Shown here piece by piece: positions 51,732-63,588 of a DNA stretch of 64,000 nucleotides. Source of the DNA: Azophilus sp965221465 (GTDB lineage: Bacteria; Pseudomonadota; Gammaproteobacteria; Pseudomonadales; Azotimanducaceae); the NCBI GenBank assembly GCA_965221465.1, contig OZ244892.1:1364001-1428000 (forward strand), in the 5' to 3' direction. Made by a program: the position numbers and the translations under genes. The notes below the pieces were generated by a model, which was not told the DNA's origin, ran no database searches, and saw only the letters and a program-made list of their open reading frames with translations. Position 1 is the stretch's first letter; each line of letters opens with the position of its first letter.

Positions 51732-51758
51732 AAAGGCGGAACGACTCTCCCCGCCTTT
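51732..51758 (+). promoter_or_regulatory. Hairpin between leader peptide and terminator
   Basis: AAAGGCGG (51732-51739) pairs perfectly with CCGCCTTT (51751-51758). Just inside the second arm, CCCCGC (51749-51754) could instead pair with GCGGGG of the terminator. The hairpin could therefore act as an alternative structure in attenuation. A shorter ATCCG/CGGAT hairpin begins right after the leader stop. Confidence 0.5.
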
Positions 51759-51763
51759 CGGAG

Positions 51764-51797
51764 AAAACCCCGCAAGGCGACGAGCGGGGTTTTTTTT
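51764..51797 (+). terminator. Rho-independent terminator before the DAHP synthase gene
   Basis: AAAACCCCGC pairs with GCGGGGTTTT across a 10-base loop, followed by a continuous run of T (eight in all). This is the best terminator in the window. It ends 33 bases before the DAHP synthase ATG, on the same strand. It may be the attenuator of that gene or the end of the addAB-like transcript. Confidence 0.9.
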
Positions 51798-51830
51798 CGC
51801 CGGCGCATCACGGGCAAGGGGGACAGGGCA

Positions 51831-52898
51831 ATGACTGAATTGGACAACCTGAACGTGGCAGGACACGAGGCATTGATCACACCGGAGACGCTCAAGGAGC
51901 AGCTGCCGGTGACCGCCGCAGCGGCGGCGAGCGTCAACCGTGCGCGCGAACAGGTCAACGCCGTATTGAACGGAGAAGACCGCCGGCTGCTGGCCATTGT
52001 CGGGCCCTGCTCGATTCACGAACCGGCCGCGGCGCGGGATTACGGTTCGCGCCTTGCCGACCTCGCGCGCCGTGTCGATGAGACGGTGCTGATCGTCATG
52101 CGCGCCTATTTCGAGAAACCGCGCTCCACCGTCGGCTGGAAGGGGCTGATCAACGACCCCTACCTCGACGATTCGTTCCGGGTCGCCGACGGGCTCGCCA
52201 TCGCCCGCCGGCTGCTCATCGAACTGGCGGAACTGGGTCTGCCGATTGCCACGGAAGCGCTGAACGCCATCGCGCCGCAGTATCTGCAGGACCTCATTGC
52301 CTGGACCGCCATCGGCGCACGCACGTCCGAGTCGCAGACGCATCGGGAGATGGCCTCGGGGTTGAGCTCCGCAGTGGGATTCAAGAACGGTACGGACGGC
52401 TCCCTGGATGCGGCCTTGAACGCCATGCACTCGGTGGCCGAACCGCACCGCTTTCTCGGCATCGACCCGTCCGGACAGGTGGCGGTGATCGAAACCCGTG
52501 GCAATGCGAACGCGCACATCGTTCTGCGCGGTGGCACGAGTGGCCCGAATTACGATGCCGCGAGCATTGCTGCCTGCGAGCGCAGGATGGAGCGGGCGGG
52601 CCTCGACCCCATTGTCATGGTGGACTGCAGCCACGCCAACTCCAACAAGAATCCGGCGATGCAGCCCGAGGTGGCGCGTTCGGTCCTGTCGCAGGTACTC
52701 GGCGGCAACCGGTCCATCGTCGGCATCATGCTGGAGAGCCACCTGCACGGCGGCAGGCAGCGCATCCCGGAACGGCTCGACGAGCTTCGCTATGGCGTCT
52801 CGATCACCGACGGTTGCATCGACTGGGACACCACGGAATCGCTGCTGCTGGAGATTGCCGAATGCCTACGCTCTTCAGTGCTGCAGGGAGCAGCCTGA
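51831..52898 (+). CDS. DAHP synthase, class I (3-deoxy-7-phosphoheptulonate synthase)
   Basis: A 355-residue AroF/G/H-type enzyme making the first intermediate of aromatic amino-acid synthesis from PEP and erythrose 4-phosphate. LLAIVGPCSIHEPAAARDYG, then MRAYFEKPRSTVGWKGLIND, ARTSESQTHREMASGLSSAV and GFKNGTDGSLDAALNAMHS are family signatures; MVDCSHANSNKNP holds the metal site. The ATG is preceded by AGGGGGA. I cannot tell which amino acid inhibits it. The leader contains all three aromatic residues, so it does not settle this. Confidence 0.95.
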   Translation: MTELDNLNVAGHEALITPETLKEQLPVTAAAAASVNRAREQVNAVLNGEDRRLLAIVGPCSIHEPAAARDYGSRLADLARRVDETVLIVMRAYFEKPRSTVGWKGLINDPYLDDSFRVADGLAIARRLLIELAELGLPIATEALNAIAPQYLQDLIAWTAIGARTSESQTHREMASGLSSAVGFKNGTDGSLDAALNAMHSVAEPHRFLGIDPSGQVAVIETRGNANAHIVLRGGTSGPNYDAASIAACERRMERAGLDPIVMVDCSHANSNKNPAMQPEVARSVLSQVLGGNRSIVGIMLESHLHGGRQRIPERLDELRYGVSITDGCIDWDTTESLLLEIAECLRSSVLQGAA

Positions 52899-52975
52899 CG
52901 CGGCTGCTGGGGGCTTCCCATCAAAAACAATGCAGCTATCGAGCCCTGCAGTGAAATGTTCGTGGCGCGACAGGG

Positions 52976-53557
52976 TCAGCGGTAGTACGCGTTCTCGGTG
53001 TAGGTATGATCGGTGGCGTCGCGGATGCCGCCCAGTTCCGGTATCTGTTCGAGCAACGCGGTTTCGACCCCGTGTTTCAGGGTGATGTCCACGGCCGCGC
53101 AGCCCTGGCAGCCACCGCCGAATTGCAGCACGGCAACATTTTCTTCGACGACATCGACCAGGGTGACCATGCCGCCATGGGCGGCAAGCCCCGGATTGAT
53201 TTCGTTGTAGAGCACGTAGTTGATGCGGTCTTCTAGGGGTGAGTCGGCATCGACGCTGGGCACCCGCGCGTTGGGAGCCTTGATGGTGAGCTGGCCGCCC
53301 ATGCGGTCTTCCTGAAAGTCCACCACGGCCTCTTCGAGGTACTTCTGGCTGCGCTGTTCGACCCAGGCGCGAAAACCCTCGTAGTCGAATGGCTCGTCGT
53401 CGTCCTGGGCCTCCCCGGGGCGGCAATAGGCGATACAGGTCTCCGCGTGGGGCGTTCCGGGCTGCGCCACGAACACACGAATGCCCACATCGTCGTCTTC
53501 CTGCTTGGCCAGCAGTTCCCGCAGATAGGTCTGCGCGCGTTCGGAAATCTCGATCAC
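52976..53557 (-). CDS. nfuA: Fe-S biogenesis protein NfuA
   Basis: A 193-residue carrier that delivers 4Fe-4S clusters. The N-terminal degenerate A-type domain shows ISERAQTYLRELLAKQEDDD and RVFVAQPGTPHAETCIAYC. The C-terminal Nfu domain has NPGLAAHGGMVTLVDVVEEN and the cluster-binding C-x-x-C in FGGGCQGCAAVDITL. Length matches E. coli NfuA. It converges on the DAHP synthase gene. Upstream, 272 bp separate it from metH, which points the other way. Confidence 0.95.
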   Translation of the reverse strand: MIEISERAQTYLRELLAKQEDDDVGIRVFVAQPGTPHAETCIAYCRPGEAQDDDEPFDYEGFRAWVEQRSQKYLEEAVVDFQEDRMGGQLTIKAPNARVPSVDADSPLEDRINYVLYNEINPGLAAHGGMVTLVDVVEENVAVLQFGGGCQGCAAVDITLKHGVETALLEQIPELGGIRDATDHTYTENAYYR

Positions 53558-53829
53558 GGCAATATCCGACTGAATCGGTCGGGTATCCTACATCGACCTC
53601 GAGCGGATACCAAGAACCCGAAAGGCGATCGGCCGTCGGGCCATGCGGACTGCCGGGTGTCGCAAGCGGGACAGACCCGTCGCAATGACGCCCCACGGCT
53701 GCATGAATCCCGTTCATCTCGAGGTTCGACAATCCGAATTGCGTTTGGGCAGCCCCGACCTAGACTCGCTGAGCCATCATCCTCCACCAAGGCGCGGCCT
53801 GCATCCGATACGGGTGGACGGCCAATTTC

Positions 53830-57471
<3,642 letters not shown>

Positions 57472-57550
57472 GCCCTGGGCCGTTTGTCTGAACGATATCC
57501 TGCCGCGAACGCCGATGCGCAACGTCCGGCGCGGTATGCGCTGCGACTAT

Positions 57551-57651
57551 CCCGCATCCGTCACCGACTTCCTGCTGTAGACGCCGATGCACTCGCGCAA
57601 GCGCGGCGCCTCGACGCCCTGGCGACGAAAGTCGGTGGCGGATGCAGGCTA
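57551..57651. repeat. Full palindromic element between metH and cysI
   Basis: Left arm CCCGCATCCGTCACCGACTT (57551-57570) and right arm AAGTCGGTGGCGGATGCAGG (57629-57648) pair with two mismatches. The L and R modules are both present, in the same order as in imuB. The arms read CCGACTT/AAGTCGG here but CCAACTT/AAGTTGG in imuB, so both sides changed together and pairing was kept. A TAG interrupts the L module. About 90 AT-rich bases follow before cysI. Confidence 0.88.
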
Positions 57652-57741
57652 TAACTTTTTCGTCTTTGAATAGTTGCATTAATCATTATCCGGCTGCGGG
57701 CCGCAGTGCTAAGTTGCCGGCGCCTTTCGAGCGGCCCGTCC

Positions 57742-59409
57742 ATGTACCAATACGACAGCTTCGACCAACGGTTCGTCGATGAGCGCGTAGCCCACTACCG
57801 GGACCAGACCCGGCGCTATCTGGCCGGTGAACTGAGCGAAGAGCAGTTCCTCCAGTTGCGCCTGCGCAACGGGCTCTACATTCAGCGGCTCGCGCCGATG
57901 CTGCGGGTCGCCATTCCCTACGGAACGCTTTCCAGCCGGCAGTTGCGCATGCTGGCGCACACGGCACGCCATTACGACCGTGGCTACGGCCACCTCAGCA
58001 CGCGCCAGAACATCCAGTTCAACTGGCCGCAGCTCGAAGAGGTTCCGGACATTCTCGCCGACCTCGCCACCGTACAGATGCATGCCATCCAGACGAGCGG
58101 CAGCTGCATCCGCAACGTCACCACCGACGAATTCGCCGGCGTGGCCGCCGACGAGGAAATCGATGCCCGCCCCTACTGCGAACTGATCCGCCAATGGTCC
58201 ACGTCGCATCCGGAGTTCGACTGGTTGCCGCGCAAGTTCAAGATTGCGGTCACCGGCGCTCCCGAGGACCGGGCGGCAATCGCCGTCCACGACATCGGCA
58301 TCCGCGCCTACCCGGCATCGGCGGGCTCCGACGACGAAGCGCTGTTCGATATCAAGGTCGGCGGCGGGCTCGGCCGCACGCCCGTCATCGGGTCGCTCAT
58401 TCGCGAGGGGCTGCCGGCACGGCATCTGCTGACGTACCTCGAAGCCATCATGCGTGTCTACAACCGTTACGGACGGCGAGACAACAAGTACAAGGCGCGC
58501 ATCAAGATACTGGTGCGGGCAATGACGCCGGAGGGGTTCAAGGCCCGGGTCGACGAGGAATGGTCGCACCTCGAGAACACTGCCAGCACATTGACCTCGG
58601 CGGAAATCGCGCGCATGCAGGCTCACTTCGAACCCCCCGCTTACCCGGTGCGTGCAGGCGCTGCCGAAAAGCTGGCAGCAGACCGGTTGCGCGATCCATC
58701 CTTCGATCGCTGGGTGCGTCGAAACGTTGCGCCGCACAAGCAGCCGGGTCATGCCGTCGTCGTCCTGTCCTGCAAACGCACCGGCGTTCCCCCGGGCGAC
58801 GTTTCCGACCGCCAGATGGACGCGGTCGCCGACTGGGCGGACGCGTACGGGTTCGGCGAAATCCGCATCAGTCACCAGCAGAACTTCGTCCTGCCGGATG
58901 TCGGCGCCGATGCACTCCACGATCTCTGGCGCGCAGCCTGCAGCGTGGGTCTCGGCACCGCCAACCGGAACCTCGCGACCGACATCATCTGCTGCCCCGG
59001 CGGCGATTACTGCTCCCTGGCCAATGCCAAGTCGATCCCGGTCGCCGAGGCGATTCAGCGTCACCTCGAAGACCAGGACTACCTGCACGACCTGGGAGAG
59101 ATCGACATCAACATCTCCGGATGCATGAATGCCTGCGGCCACCATCACGTCGGGCACATCGGCATTCTCGGGGTGGACAAGAAGGGTCGCGAGTTCTACC
59201 AGATATCGCTCGGCGGCCATGCCGGCGACGACGCTTCCCTCGGCCGCATCATCGGGCCCTCCGTATCCCGCCAGGAAGTCACTGCCGTGCTTCAGGACAT
59301 CCTGGACGTTTTTCTCGCACACCGCATCGAAAACGAGAGTTTTCTCCACTGCGTGCGCCGCATCGGACCGGAACCCTTCAAGGAGCGCATCTATGCCGAA
59401 GCTGCTTAG
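57742..59409 (+). CDS. cysI: Ferredoxin-type sulfite (or nitrite) reductase CysI
   Basis: A 555-residue sirohaem/4Fe-4S reductase that turns sulfite into sulfide. Cluster and haem ligands are in IICCPGGDYCSLANAKSIP and ISGCMNACGHHHVGHIGILG. The ferrite/N-terminal domain has LAHTARHYDRGYGHLSTRQN, then IQTSGSCIRNVTTDEFAGVA. This single-subunit type is common in Pseudomonas-like bacteria and is paired with a DUF934 protein, as here; the pair suggests sulfite, but nitrite cannot be excluded. No clear Shine-Dalgarno precedes ATG 57742. Confidence 0.93.
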   Translation: MYQYDSFDQRFVDERVAHYRDQTRRYLAGELSEEQFLQLRLRNGLYIQRLAPMLRVAIPYGTLSSRQLRMLAHTARHYDRGYGHLSTRQNIQFNWPQLEEVPDILADLATVQMHAIQTSGSCIRNVTTDEFAGVAADEEIDARPYCELIRQWSTSHPEFDWLPRKFKIAVTGAPEDRAAIAVHDIGIRAYPASAGSDDEALFDIKVGGGLGRTPVIGSLIREGLPARHLLTYLEAIMRVYNRYGRRDNKYKARIKILVRAMTPEGFKARVDEEWSHLENTASTLTSAEIARMQAHFEPPAYPVRAGAAEKLAADRLRDPSFDRWVRRNVAPHKQPGHAVVVLSCKRTGVPPGDVSDRQMDAVADWADAYGFGEIRISHQQNFVLPDVGADALHDLWRAACSVGLGTANRNLATDIICCPGGDYCSLANAKSIPVAEAIQRHLEDQDYLHDLGEIDINISGCMNACGHHHVGHIGILGVDKKGREFYQISLGGHAGDDASLGRIIGPSVSRQEVTAVLQDILDVFLAHRIENESFLHCVRRIGPEPFKERIYAEAA

Positions 59410-59911
59410 TTTGACCCGGGAGTTCGAACCTTCCGCCACGGAGCCGCTTGCTGCAGCCCGCCACGGGGCGACACCGCGCGCGGCAGCGAACGGTTCGACG
59501 GAGTGCGGGTACGGCGTGACGGCAGTCGCTCCGGAACTGCTCGATGCAGCAGACTGGACGCCGGCTTGCGGCAAGGGATTGCGGCTCGCGGTCGATCAGC
59601 CGGTGGAAGAGCGCTTTCTCGCTGCAAAGCGAATCGCCATCGAATTTCCCGCATTCAACGACGGGCGGGGGCTGTCGCTGGCCGTGCTGTTGCGCAGCCG
59701 CCACCGGTATGCCGGCGACATCATGGCGACCGGCGACGTTCACGAAGACATGCTGCACTACCTGCGCCGTTGCGGCTTCACCAGCTTCCTCGTCCCCGAC
59801 GGGCGCAACCTGCATACGGCACTGGAAACACTTGCACCCTACTCCGATTACTATCAGGCTTCGGTCATCGAACCGAAACCGGTATTCCGTCGGATGGGGA
59901 GAGGTGGCTGA
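59393..59911 (+). CDS. DUF934 protein, partner of CysI
   Basis: A 172-residue protein of the DUF934 family (PF06073), which is found next to this type of sulfite reductase. The conserved core is KRIAIEFPAFNDGRGLSLAV, then RYAGDIMATGDVHEDMLHYL and RRCGFTSFLVPDG. It has been suggested as an oxidoreductase partner, but its job is not proven. The start lies 17 bases inside the end of cysI, and its own end overlaps the antiporter GTG. Confidence 0.9.
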   Translation: MPKLLSLTREFEPSATEPLAAARHGATPRAAANGSTECGYGVTAVAPELLDAADWTPACGKGLRLAVDQPVEERFLAAKRIAIEFPAFNDGRGLSLAVLLRSRHRYAGDIMATGDVHEDMLHYLRRCGFTSFLVPDGRNLHTALETLAPYSDYYQASVIEPKPVFRRMGRGG

Positions 59912-61076
59912 ACCACACCTGCTCGAATCGTTCTTCCTGATCTTCGCCGGCGCCGCACTGCTGGCGACGCTGGCGCTGTACGGCCGTCAGCCGCTGATCG
60001 TCGCCTACATCGCCATCGGCTGCCTGCTCGGGCCCCATGGACTGGCGCTCGTAACCGAAGCGGCTCACCTCTCGGAGATCGCCGAGATCGGCATCATCTT
60101 CCTGCTGTTCCTGGTCGGTCTCGACCTGCAGCCGTCCAAGTTGAAGAACATGGTCATGAAGTCCCTGGTGACCGCCCTTCTGTCGAGCATCGCATTTTTC
60201 GCCGTGGGGTTCGCAATCATGCTGGGGTTCGGCTTCACCGTTGCCGAAGCCGTTGTCACCGGCCTGGCGGTCACCTTTTCGAGCACCATTCTCGGCATCA
60301 AGCTGCTGCCGACGACAGTACTGCATCACCGACACATCGGTGAGATCGTGGTCAGCCTGCTGCTCATCCAGGACTTCATCGCCATCGTCGTGCTGCTGTT
60401 CGCATCGGGCTACGGCGAAAGCATGCAGAGCCTGTTGTCCAACCTCGGCACCGTGGCGATTTCATTGCCGCTCATGTCCCTCGGGGCCTGGCTGACCGTC
60501 CGCTTCGTCATCCTGCCCTTGCTGCGCAAGTTCGATGTCTTTCACGAATTCACCTTCCTGCTGGCCATCGGCTGGTGCCTCGGATTCGCGAGCCTGGCGG
60601 CGGTCTCGGGGTTGTCGCTTGCCATCGGCGCCTTCATTGCCGGCGTTGCCCTGGCCACCAGCCCGGTCGCACTCTACATTGCCGAGAGCCTGCGACCGCT
60701 GCGGGACTTCTTCCTGGTTCTGTTCTTCTTCACCGTCGGCGCCGAATTCGACATCCGGCTGCTGCTCGATGTCGCGGTGCCGACGGGTCTGCTCGCCGCC
60801 ATGCTGATGCTGATCAAACCCGGGGTGTTCGCAACGCTCTTGCGCTGGCAGGGGGAAAGCCCCGCCAACTCCTGGGAGGTGGGCTACCGCCTCGGGCAGG
60901 CGTCCGAGTTCTCTCTCCTGGTCAGTTACGTGGCCATAACCGCCGGGCTGCTCGGCAAGGAGGCTGCACATGTGGTTCAGGGCGCTACCGTCCTGACGCT
61001 GATCGTTTCCAGCTATCTGGTGATATTCCGTTACCCGAGCCCGATTGCGGTCCGTGCGGAGTTGCGGCGGGACTGA
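59904..61076 (+). CDS. CPA2-type cation:proton antiporter (Kef-like, no RCK domain)
   Basis: A 390-residue membrane protein with about 12 helices. IAEIGIIFLLFLVGLDLQPS, then TGLAVTFSSTILGIKLLP and LLLIQDFIAIVVLLFASGYG carry the acidic and polar residues typical of the CPA2 core. RLGQASEFSLLVSYVAI is near the end. It stops after the membrane domain, without the TrkA-N/C regulatory part of KefB/C. The GTG start follows GGGGAGA and overlaps the DUF934 stop. A link to sulfur metabolism is suggested only by position. Confidence 0.9.
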   Translation: MAEPHLLESFFLIFAGAALLATLALYGRQPLIVAYIAIGCLLGPHGLALVTEAAHLSEIAEIGIIFLLFLVGLDLQPSKLKNMVMKSLVTALLSSIAFFAVGFAIMLGFGFTVAEAVVTGLAVTFSSTILGIKLLPTTVLHHRHIGEIVVSLLLIQDFIAIVVLLFASGYGESMQSLLSNLGTVAISLPLMSLGAWLTVRFVILPLLRKFDVFHEFTFLLAIGWCLGFASLAAVSGLSLAIGAFIAGVALATSPVALYIAESLRPLRDFFLVLFFFTVGAEFDIRLLLDVAVPTGLLAAMLMLIKPGVFATLLRWQGESPANSWEVGYRLGQASEFSLLVSYVAITAGLLGKEAAHVVQGATVLTLIVSSYLVIFRYPSPIAVRAELRRD

Positions 61077-61165
61077 GACGGGATCCGAACTGTCGGCGGT
61101 TTTCGACGGAAGCGGTGCGCGAACCCGGGCGAGGCGCCGACAATTGCCGGAATCTGCCGGGTTTC

Positions 61166-61196
61166 CCGCAATCGGCGGGTGCTGCCGGGATTGCGG
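61166..61196. terminator. Hairpin between convergent antiporter and sohB genes
   Basis: CCGCAATC (61166-61173) pairs perfectly with GATTGCGG (61189-61196) across a 15-base loop. The surrounding 155-bp gap also has three direct TGCCGG copies. There is no T-run, so termination is uncertain. Confidence 0.35.
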
Positions 61197-61231
61197 ACCG
61201 CTCGGGGTTCAATCGTCGCGATGTTCGATGC

Positions 61232-62251
61232 TCACCCGGCGTCGCGAAACAGCAGCGCATTCAGGCGATCGACGCTGGTTTCCACCTGCGCCAGCAGCCT
61301 CTCCAGCGGCTTTCTGGACTCCACCCACCGTATTTCGTAGACATCGCTGTCGTCACACCGGTTCATCAGGTACTCGTCGCTGGTGACGATCTCGTCGACC
61401 AGGTTGAGTTCGATGGCGCGCTGCCCGTACCAGGCCTCCCCGGTCGCGACCTTGTCCAGATCCAGTCCGGGCCGCTTGTCGACGACGAATTCCTGAAACA
61501 GCGAGTGCAGATCCTCCATCTCTTCGATGAACTTGCGGCGCCCTTCCTCGGTGTTTTCGCCGAGGACGCTGAGCGTTCGCTTGTACTTGCCGGCGGTAAG
61601 GACTTCCACATCCACGTCCTTTTTCTTCAAGAGCCGGTGAACGTTCGGGATCTGGGCCACCACTCCGATCGAACCGACAATCGCGAACGGTGCGGCAATG
61701 ACCCGGTTCGCAACCGCGGCCATGAGGTAGCCCCCACTGGCCGCCACCTTGTCCACGGCCACCACCAGATGCAGGTTTCGTTCCCGCACGCGCAGCAGTT
61801 GCGAGGCGGCCAGGCCGTAGCTTTGGACCATGCCCCCGGGGCTTTCGACCCGGGCGACAACCTCGTCTCCCTCCCGGGCCCTGGAGAGAATCGCGTCGAT
61901 CTCGTGCCGCAACTGCTCGACCCGGCTTGCCTGCAGGTCGCCCTTGAAGCCGACCACGAACACCCGGCCCGGCCGACCGTTTTTCGCAGAGCCTTTTCGC
62001 CGCTCATGCTTCCTTTTCTTCGCTGCCGCCTTTGCCGCTTTCCTGAACTCGCCCGGCGGGAGAATCGCCTGTTCGATGCTCTGGCCGAGGCTCTCGAGGC
62101 GATCGTTCAACCGGCTCACCTCGAGATGCCCCATGGCAACCGACCGCTTCCTGGCGGCCATTGAGGCGGCCGCGGAAAGCACCACCAGGACTGCGGCCAC
62201 GACCGTGACCGCCTGTGCCAGGAAAACCAGATACTCGTATAGGTAAGCCAT
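61232..62251 (-). CDS. sohB: Inner-membrane peptidase SohB (S49 family)
   Basis: A 339-residue signal-peptide-peptidase-like serine protease. An N-terminal anchor is present (YEYLVFLAQAVTVVAAVLVV), then a long basic linker (KAAAKKRKHERRKGSAKN). The catalytic serine is in DKVAASGGYLMAAVANRVIA and the lysine in LTAGKYKRTLSVLGEN. VVARVESPGGMVQSYGLAAS and IVGSIGVVAQIPNVHRLLKK are family text. The ATG at 62251 has GGAG upstream. Its substrates are unknown; relatives cut membrane or periplasmic peptides. Confidence 0.94.
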   Translation of the reverse strand: MAYLYEYLVFLAQAVTVVAAVLVVLSAAASMAARKRSVAMGHLEVSRLNDRLESLGQSIEQAILPPGEFRKAAKAAAKKRKHERRKGSAKNGRPGRVFVVGFKGDLQASRVEQLRHEIDAILSRAREGDEVVARVESPGGMVQSYGLAASQLLRVRERNLHLVVAVDKVAASGGYLMAAVANRVIAAPFAIVGSIGVVAQIPNVHRLLKKKDVDVEVLTAGKYKRTLSVLGENTEEGRRKFIEEMEDLHSLFQEFVVDKRPGLDLDKVATGEAWYGQRAIELNLVDEIVTSDEYLMNRCDDSDVYEIRWVESRKPLERLLAQVETSVDRLNALLFRDAG

Positions 62252-62383
62252 CGAGGGCTCCTGTTTCATTGCATTCGTGAACCGCGGCAGGTCGCGCGAC
62301 AGGCCGGTGCATGCGGCCAGTACCTGCTGCGAACCTCGTGGCATGCGCCGGGACGCCGCCGGGTACGCTGAAGAGCGGCTACT

Positions 62384-63097
62384 CTACTGTCCGGGATGGA
62401 CGGTCGTCCAGACGCAGGCATCGCCCAGGCGCTTCAGCATGGCTTCGTGGGCCGCCAGTTCTTCCGGACTGGCTTTGATCACCTTCAGCCTCGGACGATC
62501 GGCCGACAGCGGAGGAAACTCCTCGTCGGTGGCGATGGCCTGGCCTTCGGATCCGTGCGGGTCGGCGAACATGCCCGTCTGCCCACCCGTCATCGCCAAA
62601 TACACATCCGCCAGGATCTCGGCGTCGAGCAAGGCCCCATGCAGCGTTCTGTGGGTATTGTCCACACCGTATCGCCGGCACAGGGCATCGAGCCCGTTGC
62701 GCTGTCCGGGATGGCGGCGCCGCGCCAGCGCCAGTGAGTCCTCGACCCGGCAAAGATCGTGAATGCGCAGGTTTACACCCGGAATCCTCGAGAATTCATC
62801 GTCGATGAAGGAGGTATCGAACGGTGCGTTGTGGATGATCAGTTCCGCGCCACGGACGAAATCGACGAACGCTTCGCAGACATCCGCAAACAGCGGCTTG
62901 TCGGCAAGAAACTCGCGCGTGATTCCGTGTACCTCGAGGGCGCCTGCCTCCACCTCCCGCTGCGGGTTGAGATAGGTTTGAAATCGCTTTCCGGTGTGCT
63001 TGCGATCGATGAGTTCGACACAGCCGATCTCGACGATGCGGTGGCCTTGCTCCGGTTCCAGCCCCGTGGTTTCGGTGTCCAGAACGACCTGACGCAT
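62384..63097 (-). CDS. dnaQ: DNA polymerase III epsilon subunit (proofreading exonuclease)
   Basis: A 237-residue DEDDh 3'-5' exonuclease. Motif ExoI is VVLDTETTGLEPEQGHRIVE, ExoII is ELIIHNAPFDTSFIDDEF, and ExoIII is HGALLDAEILADVYLAM with the catalytic His and Asp. The C-terminal tail past residue 185 binds the alpha subunit in the family. The ATG at 63097 overlaps the rnhA stop as TGATG. The rnhA-dnaQ order is widespread. Confidence 0.96.
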   Translation of the reverse strand: MRQVVLDTETTGLEPEQGHRIVEIGCVELIDRKHTGKRFQTYLNPQREVEAGALEVHGITREFLADKPLFADVCEAFVDFVRGAELIIHNAPFDTSFIDDEFSRIPGVNLRIHDLCRVEDSLALARRRHPGQRNGLDALCRRYGVDNTHRTLHGALLDAEILADVYLAMTGGQTGMFADPHGSEGQAIATDEEFPPLSADRPRLKVIKASPEELAAHEAMLKRLGDACVWTTVHPGQ

Positions 63098-63588
63098 CAA
63101 TGGCGCCTCCGGCCCGACTTTTTCTGCGCTTTGCGGGCCGTTTGCGGACTCTGCTGCATGGCATCGATGGCTTCGTTGGCTAGCCGGTCGACCTTGTCGT
63201 TCTCCGGATGGCCGCTGTGTCCCTTTACCCAGCGCCAGTCTATCCGGTGGCCTTCGGCCGCTGCGGTCAGGCGCTGCCAGAGATCCCGATTCTTGACGTC
63301 GGTATTCTGCCGGGTGCGCCAACCGTTGCGTTGCCAGCGGGAAACCCACTCCGTGATGCCCCGGCGCAGGTATTGGGAATCCGTCGACAGCACGACCCGG
63401 CACGGTCTCTGCAAGGCTTCCAGCCCCTGAATTGCCGCCATCAGTTCCATGCGATTGTTGGTGGTTTCGGGTTCCGCGCCCGAAACCTCCCGGGTGCGAT
63501 TCCGATAGCGCAAGAACGCCGCCCAACCACCGGGCCCGGGGTTGCCCCGGCAGGCGCCGTCGGTGAATATCTCAACGGCCTCGCTCAA
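63097..63588 (-). CDS. rnhA: Ribonuclease HI
   Basis: A 163-residue enzyme cutting RNA in RNA:DNA hybrids. The catalytic acids are in IFTDGACRGNPGPGGWA, then NNRMELMAAIQGLEALQ, VLSTDSQYLRRGITEWV and VKGHSGHPENDKVDRLA (with the active-site histidine and last Asp). A basic tail of about 15 residues follows. The start is a TTG at 63588 (LSEAVEIFTDGA), 17 bases inside the end of the upstream methyltransferase gene. Confidence 0.95.
   Translation of the reverse strand: MSEAVEIFTDGACRGNPGPGGWAAFLRYRNRTREVSGAEPETTNNRMELMAAIQGLEALQRPCRVVLSTDSQYLRRGITEWVSRWQRNGWRTRQNTDVKNRDLWQRLTAAAEGHRIDWRWVKGHSGHPENDKVDRLANEAIDAMQQSPQTARKAQKKSGRRRH

Noticed and set aside
53558..53829. SAH or cobalamin riboswitch upstream of metH
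   Set aside because: I looked for the conserved blocks of both and found none; only a search with covariance models could settle it.
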